Assembly: GCA_002483135.1 (NCBI GenBank)
Contig: DLHI01000026.1
Coordinates: 186,001 to 250,000, forward strand
Direction: 5' to 3'
DNA from: Hyphomonadaceae bacterium UBA7672
Lineage (GTDB): Bacteria > Pseudomonadota > Alphaproteobacteria > Caulobacterales > Hyphomonadaceae
DNA: 64,000 bases
Shown: positions 1-8,884 of the stretch, piece by piece
Numbering within the stretch: position 1 is the first letter of the stretch
Layout: each line of letters opens with the position of its first letter
Notes under the pieces: model-generated
Told to the model about the DNA's origin: nothing
Database searches by the model: none
What the model saw: the letters and a program-made list of their open reading frames with translations, nothing else
Program-made: the position numbers and the translations under genes

Positions 1-2223
1 GTGCATGGTGCCGACATTACGGAATGTCGCCATGGCGCGACGCAGGCCATTGGCCTCTTCCGACGTGAACTTCGCCGCCACCATGGCAAGCTTCATTGCC
101 TGTTCCTGGAAGAGGGGCACGCCGAGCGTCTTGATCAGGACATTGCGGAGCTCATCCGGATGGCCGTGCTCGGGCGCCGGCGAGGGGAAAGTGACATCCT
201 CCTCCCTGTTGCGGCGCTTGAGATAGGGGTGAACCATGTTGCCCTGGATCGGCCCGGGACGAACAATCGCAACTTCGATCACCAGATCGTACATCTGTCG
301 CGGCTTCATGCGCGGCAGCATGTTGATCTGGGCGCGGCTTTCGACCTGGAAGACGCCGATCGAATCCCCCTTGCACAGCATGTCGTAGACGACAGGATCC
401 TCCGGCGGAAAATCCCGCAGGCCAAGGCGTGGACAACCATGGCGATAGAGAAGATCACGCGCTTTCCGGATGCAGGTGAGCATGCCAAGCGCCAGTATAT
501 CGACCTTCATCAGTTGCAGGGCGTCGATATCGTCCTTGTCCCACTCGATGAAGGTGCGCTCGTCCATCGCCGCGTTGCCGATGGGCACAAGCTCATCCAA
601 CCTGCCCTGCGTCAACACGAAGCCGCCGACATGCTGTGACAGGTGGCGCGGAAATCCCTGCAGGCGATGCGCAAAGCGCAACGCCTGGCGCAGGACAGGG
701 TTATGTGGATCAAGGCCAGCCTGGCGCAGCTGCGCCTCCGCCGGCGTGTCGCCCCAGCTACCCCACACAAGGCCGGACAACTGGGCCGTGACATCGTCGG
801 TGAGGCCAAACACCTTGCCGACCTCGCGCATCGCACTGCGTGGACGATAGTGGATCACTGTCGCCGCGATGGCGGCGCGATACCTCCCATAGCGCTGGTA
901 GATGTGCTGGATGATTTCTTCGCGCCGCTCGTGTTCGAAGTCGACATCGATGTCCGGCGGCTCATCGCGTTCCTTCGACAGGAAGCGCTCGAACAACACA
1001 TCGAATGTGGCCGGGTTCACCGAGGTGATGCCCAGCACATAGCAGACAGCCGAGTTGGCCGCCGATCCACGTCCCTGGCAGAGGATGCCCTTGTCTTCCG
1101 CCACACGGACCAGATCGAAGATGGTGAGAAAATACTGGGCGATACCCTTGCTTTCGATGTAGGCCAGCTCACGCCGCAGCAAGCGCTTTACCTTCTTCGG
1201 AATCCGCCACTTGTACTTGATGCCGGCATGAAACCACACGCGGCGTTTCAGATACTCATGGGCCGTCATGCCAGGCGGCACGGGTTCCTGCGGGTAGTCG
1301 TATTTCAGATGATCGAGATCGAAGTCGATCAGGTCCAGAAGCACCTGCGTTTCCGCTATCGCTTCGGGCGCTGTGCGGAACAGGCGCATCATCTCGGCGG
1401 CCGGCTTGAGATGCCGCTCGGCGTTTGACTCCAGCAACCGCCCTGCGCTTTCGATCCGTACCCCCTCACGGATGCAGGCCATCACGTCCTGCAGGTCACG
1501 CTGCTGCGCGTCGTGATAGAGCGCATCGTTTGTCGCAATCAGGCGCACATCCGCGCCAGCGGCGATGCGTTTCAGCCTCTCCAGGCGCCGCGCATCATCG
1601 CCGCGCCGATGCATGGAGACGCCAAGCCAGGTCGGCGCGCGGTTACGCAGGCGCGGCAGCAGGCGGGCGAGCGCGTCTTCATCCTCTCCGGGGATGACGA
1701 TCAGCAACAGATCCTGCACGAAGGACAGGAGATCCCCGATCTCGAGAGTGCACTCGCCCTTGACGGCGCGCGTCTCCCCCGGCGGCGCACGCGTATTGCC
1801 AAGGGTAAGCAGCCGGCACAGCCGCCCCCACCCTGCCCGGTTGACGGGGTAGGCGACGATGTCTGGCGTGCCGTCCACGAAAGCGAGCCGCGCGCCAACG
1901 CACAGCTTGAACGCCTTCGCACGCCGCAACAGTTCGGCCTTCTCCGCTTCCAGCCTTTCCTGCTCGGGATGCTCCACCCATGCCGTTTCGCCGGGGGAGC
2001 CGCCTTCCCTCACCTTGCCGGGGATCGGCAGCCCGTCCTTCCGCATCTGCTTCAGCGCTGTCCACGCCCGCACCACGCCGGAGACGGTATTGCGGTCCGC
2101 AATGCCGATGCCCGCATGCCCGAGCAGCAAGGCGCGCAGCACCATGTCCTGCCCGGTCGAGGCGCCGCGCAGGAAGGAGAAGTTGGTGGCCGTCACCATC
2201 TCGGCATAGGGCGGCGCGTTCAT
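1..2223 (-). CDS. dnaE2: Error-prone DNA polymerase DnaE2 (ImuC), N-terminal part, cut by window edge
   Basis: The reading frame starts at ATG 2223 and stays open for 741 codons to the window edge, so the C-terminal part is missing. The protein begins with a PHP-type region (residues 5-20 read PYAEMVTATNFSFLRG) and later shows the polymerase catalytic aspartates in PPDIDVDFEHERRE near residue 420. The GRGSAANSAVCYVLG and QVESRAQINMLPRMKPR stretches are typical of DnaE2. The family does translesion synthesis with ImuA and ImuB after DNA damage. Its ATG overlaps the imuB stop (ATGA), so it is the third gene of an imuA-imuB-dnaE2 operon. The identification is firm; only the missing 3' end is unknown. 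Confidence 0.95.
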   Translation of the reverse strand, partial: MNAPPYAEMVTATNFSFLRGASTGQDMVLRALLLGHAGIGIADRNTVSGVVRAWTALKQMRKDGLPIPGKVREGGSPGETAWVEHPEQERLEAEKAELLRRAKAFKLCVGARLAFVDGTPDIVAYPVNRAGWGRLCRLLTLGNTRAPPGETRAVKGECTLEIGDLLSFVQDLLLIVIPGEDEDALARLLPRLRNRAPTWLGVSMHRRGDDARRLERLKRIAAGADVRLIATNDALYHDAQQRDLQDVMACIREGVRIESAGRLLESNAERHLKPAAEMMRLFRTAPEAIAETQVLLDLIDFDLDHLKYDYPQEPVPPGMTAHEYLKRRVWFHAGIKYKWRIPKKVKRLLRRELAYIESKGIAQYFLTIFDLVRVAEDKGILCQGRGSAANSAVCYVLGITSVNPATFDVLFERFLSKERDEPPDIDVDFEHERREEIIQHIYQRYGRYRAAIAATVIHYRPRSAMREVGKVFGLTDDVTAQLSGLVWGSWGDTPAEAQLRQAGLDPHNPVLRQALRFAHRLQGFPRHLSQHVGGFVLTQGRLDELVPIGNAAMDERTFIEWDKDDIDALQLMKVDILALGMLTCIRKARDLLYRHGCPRLGLRDFPPEDPVVYDMLCKGDSIGVFQVESRAQINMLPRMKPRQMYDLVIEVAIVRPGPIQGNMVHPYLKRRNREEDVTFPSPAPEHGHPDELRNVLIKTLGVPLFQEQAMKLAMVAAKFTSEEANGLRRAMATFRNVGTMH

Positions 2224-3800
2224 CCGAACACTCCGTGCAGGAACCAGCGCGGCGCCGGCAGCTCCGCGCCATACGCGCCAACACGGAACAGCCAGAAGCG
2301 GCGGCCTTCCGCGTCCTCCACGCGATAATAATCCCGCGCCTCTCCCGAAGCCTCGCGCCACCATTCCGGCGCGATGCGCTCAGGCCCTTCATGCGCGACA
2401 ACGCGATGCTCCATGCGCCGCCAGCGGAAGGCGCGCGGCGGTCCATCGGGAACCTCGGCCAGCGCGATCATCACCGGTTGCGGCGGATCGAACATGAGCG
2501 GCGGGCGCAGCGGCGGCTCGCCCTCGCTCAGTGCAGGCCATGGCGGCGTATCTCCCGCCTCACGCAGCACCGGCATGAGGCGCGCAGCGCGTTCGGGGTC
2601 ATGCGTATCCCTCGCGACGAAGCGCAACACTCTCTCCGCGCCGAAGCGCGTGGACAGGCGATCCGCAAGATCGGCCACTTCGTCCGCTTCAACCGCATGC
2701 CTGTCGAGGCCGGGCTGCACCGGATCGAGCGGGGCCGTTTCCACCAGACACAGCCGCATCATGTCGAACCCGAAGCCGGGATCGAGCGGATCGGACAGGG
2801 CGTCCATCCGCTCGCGGAACAGCCGCATCACAACCGCCGGATCGCGCACCGGCCGGCCCGTTTCGATCCGCAGGCGGCGCACCGCTCCATCCGTGCGATA
2901 GAAGGCCGCCTCGAATACACGGCCGCCTTCGCGACGCTCCTCCAGGCGCGCGCACGCTTCCCGCGCCAGTTCGGAAAGGCTCGCCTCGGCGTCCTCGATC
3001 CGTCCCACCGGTTCGGCGAAGCGCCGCTCCGTCCACAGCATGGGAGTGATCTGCTGCGGGGCTAGCGGCGCATCCTCGATGCCCTGCATCCGCGCAAGCT
3101 TGCGCGTGATCTGCTCTCCGAAGCGGGCTGCGAACACGCGCGAGGGTCGATCAGCCAGGGCGCCGATCGTCTTCAGTCCCGCCCGCGATATCGCCAGCGT
3201 ATCGGGCGCACCAAGACCCAGCGCGGCGATGGGCAGGCCGCGCACCGCCTCGGCATCGGCTCCCGGCGCGACAATCGCGACACGCCCGAACCGCGCCAGC
3301 GCGCGCGCCGCATCCGCCGCTCCCGCAATCACTGTGCGCACCGAAACGCCGGCCCGGCGAAAGCGCAGTGATAATGCACGCCGCAACGCCGCTTCATCGC
3401 CGAACAGATGGATGCAGCCGGTTATGTCCAGCAAAAGCCCATCGGGCGCATCGATCACCACGACCGGCGTAAAGCGGTCGCAATCCTCGGCCATGGCTGC
3501 GAGCAGGGCTGCATCCGCCCGGGCGTCCATCTCCTCCACCCATAGCTGCGGAATGCGGGCGCGCGCATCCGCCAGCGTGAGACCGGGCGCGAGGCCCGCG
3601 CGGCGCGCATTGCGGCTGACGGCGGCGATGCGGCTTGCGCCCTTCACCTTCTCAACCAGCACGAGCGGCAGTGGTTCTCCTGTGGGAGGCTCTTCTGATT
3701 TATCCCGTGCGCCTGAAGCCCTGTTCCTCAGGATGCGGTCCGCCGGAAGATACGGAAACCACGCCGCCAGATAGCGACGATCCGCTTTCGTCTCCCACAT
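2220..3800 (-). CDS. imuB: ImuB, Y-family polymerase-like mutagenesis protein
   Basis: 526 residues from ATG 3800 (MWETKADRRYLAAWFPYLP). An upstream in-frame start at 3863 would add a non-conserved leader buried in imuA, so the inner ATG is preferred. The protein has the Y-family layout, with LLLDITGCIHLFGDEAAL near residue 120 and helix-hairpin-helix-like segments after it. In the ImuB family the catalytic acidic residues of true Y-family polymerases are lost, and the protein links ImuA/DnaE2 to the sliding clamp (family knowledge). It overlaps imuA by 101 bp and dnaE2 by 4 bp, indicating translational coupling. Confidence 0.93.
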   Translation of the reverse strand: MWETKADRRYLAAWFPYLPADRILRNRASGARDKSEEPPTGEPLPLVLVEKVKGASRIAAVSRNARRAGLAPGLTLADARARIPQLWVEEMDARADAALLAAMAEDCDRFTPVVVIDAPDGLLLDITGCIHLFGDEAALRRALSLRFRRAGVSVRTVIAGAADAARALARFGRVAIVAPGADAEAVRGLPIAALGLGAPDTLAISRAGLKTIGALADRPSRVFAARFGEQITRKLARMQGIEDAPLAPQQITPMLWTERRFAEPVGRIEDAEASLSELAREACARLEERREGGRVFEAAFYRTDGAVRRLRIETGRPVRDPAVVMRLFRERMDALSDPLDPGFGFDMMRLCLVETAPLDPVQPGLDRHAVEADEVADLADRLSTRFGAERVLRFVARDTHDPERAARLMPVLREAGDTPPWPALSEGEPPLRPPLMFDPPQPVMIALAEVPDGPPRAFRWRRMEHRVVAHEGPERIAPEWWREASGEARDYYRVEDAEGRRFWLFRVGAYGAELPAPRWFLHGVFG

Positions 3801-4497
3801 GGCTGAAGCTGCGGACATCACGGTTCCATTCCACGATCCAGCTGCGTCCGGCGCCTCCCGCACGGTCGCGCATCAGGCTGACTTCAAAGACAGGATGGCC
3901 TGGCGCCGCCGCCTCAAGCGGCGCGGACGCCGCCGCTTTCACGCTCCACCGTGTCGCCGCCGCGCTCGGCAGCGGCGCTCCCCCCGCGCGCAACATGAAA
4001 ACCGGCATGCCCGATCGCCCGGCCGCCAGCATCAGCCGCCGCGAGGCCACGAGATCGAGCGCCTTGGGATTGCCCCACGGCTCGATGATCACGGCCCCCA
4101 GCGGCGGACAGCGCGCGGCTTCTTCGCCCGCGCGCAGCACGCCCGGCCCATCGCGGGCCTTCACGAGGATCAACCGCTCGGGCGACAGGCCGAGTTCGGC
4201 CAACCCCGGCGCATGGATCTCGCCCAACTCCAGCCCGACGAAATCCTGGCGCACCCACACAAGCGGCGCGGCGGGCGAGGCGCGCAGCGCCAGCCCGATC
4301 ACGAAAGCCGCCGCCGACGCCTCATCCAGCATGCCGTCCGCAAACACTTCATGCAGCGCCCCGCGCACGAGCCCGCCGCCGAGACTGTCGTCGAGACTGC
4401 CCACGCCCGTCGAAAAACGCGCCGAAGCAACAGGCGAAGACCCCCGCTCCAGCCGCGCCACCTCCCGCTTCAGAACTTCCAGCTCAGCCCTCGGCAC
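3700..4497 (-). CDS. imuA: ImuA, SOS mutagenesis accessory protein
   Basis: 265 residues starting MPRAELEVLKREVARLERG. The stretch STGVGSLDDSLGGGLVRGAL followed by HEVFADG is the RecA-like signature of ImuA proteins, which regulate the ImuB/DnaE2 mutasome. It is the first gene of the cassette, 21 bp downstream of a perfect LexA-type site. Its last 33 codons overlap the start of imuB; this tail is low in recognisable motifs and may be a run-on end. Confidence 0.9.
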   Translation of the reverse strand: MPRAELEVLKREVARLERGSSPVASARFSTGVGSLDDSLGGGLVRGALHEVFADGMLDEASAAAFVIGLALRASPAAPLVWVRQDFVGLELGEIHAPGLAELGLSPERLILVKARDGPGVLRAGEEAARCPPLGAVIIEPWGNPKALDLVASRRLMLAAGRSGMPVFMLRAGGAPLPSAAATRWSVKAAASAPLEAAAPGHPVFEVSLMRDRAGGAGRSWIVEWNRDVRSFSHVGDESGSSLSGGVVSVSSGGPHPEEQGFRRTG

Positions 4498-4517
4498 GGC
4501 ACGTGTCCTGTGGATAT

Positions 4518-4532
4518 GTTCACTATTTGTTC
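4518..4532. promoter_or_regulatory. LexA box (GTTC-N7-GTTC) controlling imuA-imuB-dnaE2
   Basis: The bases read GTTC-ACTATTT-GTTC, an exact match to the direct-repeat SOS box GTTCN7GTTC of alphaproteobacteria. It lies 21 bp upstream of the imuA start codon, where bound LexA would block transcription of the cassette. It is the only such site recognised near this operon. Confidence 0.85.
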
Positions 4533-4609
4533 CATTAGGACTCAGCTCCGTTCGAGAGTCAAACGAAGTCTGGTTTTGGTAGTGTCTCAGTTTGAATTTG
4601 CCCTCGGAA

Positions 4610-4632
4610 AAGCGGCTGAGAGTCAGCCGCTT
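4610..4632. repeat. Perfect 10-bp inverted repeat with 3-nt loop
   Basis: AAGCGGCTGA is followed after GAG by TCAGCCGCTT. There is no T-run on either side, so it is not a clear intrinsic terminator. It lies between the divergent imuA and the orphan gene at 4695 and could be an operator or a boundary scar. Confidence 0.5.
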
Positions 4633-4694
4633 GAGGGCTCCAACAGAGGCAAAACTTTTACCGGACTCCCGATCAAAAACCGGGAGACTCCAAC

Positions 4695-5336
4695 ATGCCT
4701 ACGAATTGCTCCATGCTTAGCGGCATGGATACTAGGACGCCTGCGCCGCATTGGCGGAAGATACTCCGCTGGGGGCTTACCGCCGCTGTTGTTCCGGCGA
4801 CAGTCATCATCACCCTTAATATCGAAACCGTGGCCGACAAACTCGGCTTTGGCACTGTCCTGTACGACAACCTGGGGGCAGCATTGAGTGTGTTGCTTGC
4901 GGTTTGCTGGATCGTTGTAGGAGCGGCAGCAGCGCTCTGGATTGATCGAATCCTTCGCAATCGAGAAGGCGACGACAGCGAACCACCTCATGATCCGAAA
5001 TGGGCCGAGAAGCTCCAACTCATTACAGGCAGGCGCTTCTTAAACGAGACGGTGCACCTAGACGGCAAGCGCTTCATAAACTGCCGATTTGACAACGTGA
5101 CATTCGTTTACAATGGCGGGCCAATATCGATGGAGCAAATCGAAGTGGGCACCTTCGTCATCACGTCCGACAACCCAAAGCTCAATCGCTTTTCCAACAT
5201 CCTGTTGGCGCTCGGGTACATCAACACACCGGTGGTAAGCGAAACAACCCCGGAAATGTCTGCTGACGAATTCCGGAAGCGAACCTTCAGCGTCGTTGAC
5301 ACGAGGCCGAAGAAAGCGCCAACCAAAGACAAGTAG
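4695..5336 (+). CDS. Orphan two-helix membrane protein of unknown function
   Basis: 213 residues. The ATG at 4695 follows a GGGAG ribosome site at good spacing. Two predicted membrane helices lie at about residues 25-45 and 57-80 (VLLAVCWIVVGAAAALWI), followed by a soluble domain of about 130 residues. That domain has a short repeat-like segment, NETVHLDGKRFINCRFDNV, of the kind seen in beta-solenoid or membrane-associated sensor tails. No family was recognised. It is isolated between the imu cassette and a transposase remnant, and its codon use looks less GC-biased than its neighbours, so transfer is likely. Confidence 0.7.
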   Translation: MPTNCSMLSGMDTRTPAPHWRKILRWGLTAAVVPATVIITLNIETVADKLGFGTVLYDNLGAALSVLLAVCWIVVGAAAALWIDRILRNREGDDSEPPHDPKWAEKLQLITGRRFLNETVHLDGKRFINCRFDNVTFVYNGGPISMEQIEVGTFVITSDNPKLNRFSNILLALGYINTPVVSETTPEMSADEFRKRTFSVVDTRPKKAPTKDK

Positions 5337-5343
5337 TCCCGCG

Positions 5344-5514
5344 CTACTTACGCATGTTGTAAGGCTTACGCGGCCCCGGCTTCGGCGCACGCGCATCCAT
5401 CAGCGCCACGATATCTTCCAGTGACCAGACGCGATCCGTGATCCCAGCTTGCATTGCAGGCGTGACGCGCAGCCTCTTGTGGATGCGAATGAAGTTATAG
5501 AACGCGAAGTATAG
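5344..5514 (-). pseudogene. C-terminal remnant of an IS1-type transposase
   Basis: Only the last 56 or so codons remain. LYFAFYNFIRIHKRLRVTPA then MQAGITDRVWSLEDIVALMD match the conserved end of a transposase group common in alphaproteobacteria (YNFxRxHxxLRxTPAMxAGxTDxxWS). The upstream two thirds, including the catalytic acidic residues, are absent: the homology breaks just downstream of the small gene at 5519. Codons upstream in this frame encode unrelated Trp-rich nonsense. It is a dead fragment marking past IS activity. Confidence 0.7.
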
Positions 5515-5518
5515 ACCC

Positions 5519-5671
5519 TCACCGCGGCCAGATGAAGACCAGCAGCACGGCCGCCACGACGACCACCACCACGCTCGCCCCAACGATCAGCTGGCGCTTT
5601 TCCTTGTCCGACATTGCGCCGGAGGATCGCCTCACGGCGGCGGCCTTGCGTCTGTCCTTGCGGTTGGCCAT
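5519..5671 (-). CDS. Small single-helix membrane protein
   Basis: 50 residues from ATG 5671 (MANRKDRRKAAAVRR). A very basic N-terminus is followed by one hydrophobic segment near residues 31-48 (VVVVVVAAVLLVFIWP), so it should be an inner-membrane protein with a cytoplasmic basic head. An in-frame start 18 codons upstream is possible, but the MANRK start is typical of small alphaproteobacterial proteins. Function is unknown. The gene ends 4 bp before the transposase remnant. Confidence 0.55.
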   Translation of the reverse strand: MANRKDRRKAAAVRRSSGAMSDKEKRQLIVGASVVVVVVAAVLLVFIWPR

Positions 5672-5776
5672 GCGGTGTCCCCGGAAAGCGGCCAGCGGTC
5701 TCAGGCGCTGGTCCATCGGGCACAAGCCTAGGCCTTCCAGACGCGTCTGAACAGCCGGGTCGCAACGCCGCGACAG

Positions 5777-7309
5777 CTAGGCCGGGCTGGAGCCAGTCCG
5801 CGCCAGCATCCGCTTTACCTTGCCCGGCAGCGGCGCACGCGAGCCGACCAGCCGCAGGATTTCAAGCAGTGTCGAGCGATCGATCAGCAGCATGATCAGC
5901 GGGTACAGGATCCCGCCAGCCGCAACGCCGATGACGAGGCGGACGGCCTGCATGTCCTGCAGCCAGGGCGAGAAATAGAGGCCGCTCCAGACGATGGCGG
6001 CCATGGCCGCCGCGGCGAAGAACGGCTTCGCCGCCGAGATCGCGCCCTCCCCGAAGCGCACGCCGGCATGGCGCATCCAGAAGAAATAGATCACGGGGAC
6101 GACAATCAGGTCGACAAGCAGGATGCCGCCCGCAACAAACGCCGGATCTCCCATCGTCGCGCCGATGCTGGCGCCAACAGCCGCCGATGTCGCGAGGATC
6201 ATCGAGATCATCAGATTCTTGCCAGACTGCTTGAGGCTCGCGAAATAGGGTTCGGTCCCGTTCAGCAGCGACCTCACGGCCATGTCGGCGGCCACCAGCG
6301 TGACGATGATCCCGCCCGCCGCCCAGCGTTCGCCCATCATGAAGCGGATGATGGGATCGCCCACCGCGGCAAGCCCGAGATAGGCTGGCGACTGAATGGC
6401 GTTGGCAAGGTGGATGCTGCGCAGCACCGCACGCTTGAACTTCCCGGCGTCATCGCGCAACTGCACGAAGGCGGGCAGCAGCGTCACCGCAATGCTCGAT
6501 GACAGGATCATGCGCGGAAGCCCCGCGAGACGGCGCCCAATGTCGTAGACGCCGACCGCAGCGGTCGAAAAGGCGCGACCCAGAATGAATGTCGGCAGGT
6601 TCTGCGTGAAGAACGTGCACAGGTCCGTCAGCAGCACGTTCAGCGAGAAGCGCGCATAGGGCCGGATGTCCGCGAACGAGAAGTGCCACCGGATGTTCAG
6701 CCCTATGCGCCACAGATAGATCGGCGTACGGACGCCCAGCGACACGAATTGCTGGACGACGAGGCTCCAGACGCCCCAGCCTGAAAACGCCGCCGCCACG
6801 GCGCAGATCGCCCCGGCGATCTCGGCGGAGGTGTCCGCGATCGCCAGTCTCTGATGCCGGCGGTCGCGCGTCAGCCGCGCCCAGCCAATGCCCTGGATGA
6901 GCTGGAGGGGGATCAGCAGTGCGAAGGCCTGGATGATTTCCGTGGCGCCTGGCGTCCGCACCGCTTCGGCCAGATAGGGCGCGCCGAAAAAGGCGCCCGC
7001 GCCAAAGAGGACTCCGATGGAGAGATTCAGCCAGAACGCCGTGCTCCAGAGCTCGGCCTTGTCTTCCTTGGCGATCACCAGCGCCTGGGGAACGCCTGCA
7101 TAGCCGATCATGAAGAAGAACAGCACGATCGAGAAGCCGATCGCCGCGACGCCGAACTGGTCTTCCGTCAGCAGGCGCGCAAGAATTGGCGTCAGCGCGA
7201 ACTTCGCCAGCATGGACACGCCATAGCCCGCCGCACGCCACGAGGCGTCCGTGAAGAGGGAGCCGGTGCTGGTCTCACGCGGGGCGCGCGAGGGCGGCTG
7301 GGTTGTCAT
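5777..7309 (-). CDS. Polysaccharide/oligosaccharide flippase (Wzx/MATE-like)
   Basis: 510 residues, almost entirely hydrophobic, consistent with 12-14 membrane helices. The N-terminus GSLFTDASWRAAGYGVSMLA and the ARLLTEDQFGVAAIG segment are characteristic of the polysaccharide transporter (PST/Wzx) family, which flips lipid-linked sugar units across the inner membrane for O-antigen, capsule or exopolysaccharide. It stands alone here. The nearest polysaccharide genes are the glycosyltransferases at 20.9-28.1 kb, so a functional link is only inferred. The exact substrate cannot be read from sequence. Confidence 0.85.
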   Translation of the reverse strand: MTTQPPSRAPRETSTGSLFTDASWRAAGYGVSMLAKFALTPILARLLTEDQFGVAAIGFSIVLFFFMIGYAGVPQALVIAKEDKAELWSTAFWLNLSIGVLFGAGAFFGAPYLAEAVRTPGATEIIQAFALLIPLQLIQGIGWARLTRDRRHQRLAIADTSAEIAGAICAVAAAFSGWGVWSLVVQQFVSLGVRTPIYLWRIGLNIRWHFSFADIRPYARFSLNVLLTDLCTFFTQNLPTFILGRAFSTAAVGVYDIGRRLAGLPRMILSSSIAVTLLPAFVQLRDDAGKFKRAVLRSIHLANAIQSPAYLGLAAVGDPIIRFMMGERWAAGGIIVTLVAADMAVRSLLNGTEPYFASLKQSGKNLMISMILATSAAVGASIGATMGDPAFVAGGILLVDLIVVPVIYFFWMRHAGVRFGEGAISAAKPFFAAAAMAAIVWSGLYFSPWLQDMQAVRLVIGVAAGGILYPLIMLLIDRSTLLEILRLVGSRAPLPGKVKRMLARTGSSPA

Positions 7310-7601
7310 GGGCAGGCCTGCAGTTGGCGATTTTTATCGCACCCGTTCGCCCGGTGAATGCAACCACCATGCCATTCGCGCGTCTCTTGATCGGCGTCAC
7401 GCACCTCTCGCATCCGGCCCTCACCGCGCGCCTGTAACGCCCGAAACTCTTCACCAATCATGGTTGATGTCCATGGGCGGGGCCAGCCGGAATGCCGTCC
7501 GCCCCTGCTTCGCAATGGCCGGGCCATGGAAGCCGGATTCACCATGGCTAGAGGCCGGACAGATGGCACGCGCCCGGTCCCCGCCTGGCCGCACGCCGGG
7601 T
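7310..7601. other. Intergenic stretch upstream of the flippase
   Basis: No convincing gene is seen. Open frames on both strands are rich in Arg/Pro/Gly and have no recognisable motif or ribosome site. It probably holds the flippase promoter and the decayed edge of the adjoining accessory region. Confidence 0.4.
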
Positions 7602-7703
7602 TCACATTGCTCCGGCGATCACCACCGCCGCATAGGCTAACAGGAGGCACACGCCCCCGATCGCTGCGATCATCCAGCCATCAAACAGCTTGGGCGGTTC
7701 GGG
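7602..7703 (-). pseudogene. Possible remnant of a small membrane protein
   Basis: An open frame of 33 codons immediately follows an in-frame stop and has no good start until an internal ATG at its 11th codon. It encodes a hydrophobic helix, MIAAIGGVCLLLAYAAVVIA. It looks like the 3' end of a small membrane gene whose 5' end was lost where the integrase fragment begins. If the internal ATG is used it would be a 23-residue peptide. Confidence 0.25.
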
Positions 7704-7709
7704 TCAACG

Positions 7710-7965
7710 ATGCAACGCAACATCACCGACGCCCGTGATCTCGCTCAAAAAATGCGCGAGGCGGTGCGCGACGGGCTCGACCCCAGCGCCCTCCTGACTG
7801 CCCGTGATCCGAACAAAATGACATTTCGCGTTTACGCCGAGGAGCTCATTGAAGCTAAGCGCAGGGTCTTCAAGTCAGAGAAATGGGGCAAGCAGTGGGC
7901 GGCGACGCTAAAGCGGTATGTGTACCCCGGTATCGGACATAAGCGCGCTTCTGATGTCACCCCCG
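7710..7965 (+). pseudogene. Fragment of a P4-type tyrosine integrase (arm/core-binding region)
   Basis: About 84 codons resemble the middle of P4-like phage integrases: DARDLAQKMREAVRDGLDP is the end of the arm-binding domain, and TFRVYAEELIEAKRRVF to YVYPGIGHKRASDVT is the SAM-like core-binding domain. The first ~80 residues and the whole catalytic domain (R-H-R-Y) are missing. After about 7965 the frame stays open to 8192 but loses similarity. It is a decayed integrase, evidence for an old integrated element. Confidence 0.7.
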
Positions 7966-8530
7966 TTATCGCGCGTGCACGAATTTGGCATTTCATGGCC
8001 CGCTGTCGTCGCTGGAGAGGGCTTACAGGCTTGAGAAGTCGGGTTTCGGAGAGTTGGTGGCCCGCGTCAGAAGCGTCGCTGTACGGCGCTCAGGCGATGG
8101 CCTACGTGTTCCGGGGTACAAACTGCGAATGCGGGTCGCGATGCCGCCCCCGGTTTCTGCGCGACCCAAGCAGTGGCGCTATCCCAAAATGAAATCCCCT
8201 ATTTTTTGCCGAGCCGGGCCGGCTACTTCGTGACGTTTCTCGCCGAGGGGCGGGGTAGCGATACAGCGACACCGCAAAAGTCCCGATGGGGCTCCCCCAG
8301 CAACGGCCTCTCGCGGGGGCACATTCGCGTTGTGAATATCTCTCACCCACGGGGTCGCCGCAGCGCATCGGATGATGTTGCTCGCTCTTTGTCGTTAACT
8401 ATTCAGCAACAGGTTTCTTCAGAACTGAACTCAGTTTGGGCGAATTTCCGCTTCAGTTTCTCCAGCACTCTGAGGGCGACATGAGACCAAGCTGCCTTCA
8501 CCTTCTGGGCTCCACACCGGAGTTTGGATC
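7966..8530. other. Decayed accessory DNA without a clear gene
   Basis: A frame at 7985-8233 (+) begins GPLSSLERAYRLEKSG, vaguely like small alphaproteobacterial proteins of unknown function, but loses any pattern afterwards. The rest has no supported gene. It probably contains the promoter of the cassette starting at 8531. Base composition is visibly less GC-rich than the flanking core genes. Confidence 0.35.
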
Positions 8531-8884
8531 ATGACCGCACGTTTCGTTTCCCTCGCAATAGAAGACACCATCATCACTCGGCATGCAGAGGCGCGTTGTC
8601 GCCAACGTGGCGTTCGAGCCGAGGATTTGGCTCTGCTGGAGCAACACGCCGACATCTGGCTTCCCGCCGGTTCAGGCGCTGAACAACTGTTGCTTAGCAC
8701 AGACGCCGCGCGCGCGCTCATTGCGGACGGCCACCCGTGCGCTGTGGTTGATCGCCTCCGTAACTTGGCCCTTGTGCGCCACGGAGGCGTGATCATCACA
8801 GTGCATCATGCCGAGAGGGGTCGCCGCAAAAAGTTGAGAAGAGGCGGTGACAGGACAGCTCGCTCACAGCGCCGCGTGCGATGA
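8531..8884 (+). CDS. DUF4258-like small protein, first gene of an unknown cassette
   Basis: 117 residues. The N-terminal half shows TIITRHAEARCRQRGVRAED, a His-Ala-x-x-R-x-x-x-R-G pattern like that of DUF4258-type small proteins, some of which sit in toxin-antitoxin-like or mobile contexts. The C-terminus is strongly basic. Its stop overlaps the start of the next gene (ATGA at 8881-8884), so the two are translationally coupled and probably act together. The function is not known; DUF4258 membership is inferred by eye. Confidence 0.55.
   Translation: MTARFVSLAIEDTIITRHAEARCRQRGVRAEDLALLEQHADIWLPAGSGAEQLLLSTDAARALIADGHPCAVVDRLRNLALVRHGGVIITVHHAERGRRKKLRRGGDRTARSQRRVR

Noticed and set aside
7251..7640. 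129-codon plus-strand frame upstream of the integrase fragment
   Set aside because: Starts inside the antisense of the flippase gene and has random-looking composition.
7600..7720. Search for a copy of the tRNA-Ser 3' end as the far attachment site
   Set aside because: No match to the tRNA 3' sequence was found near the integrase fragment, so no attachment site is claimed.
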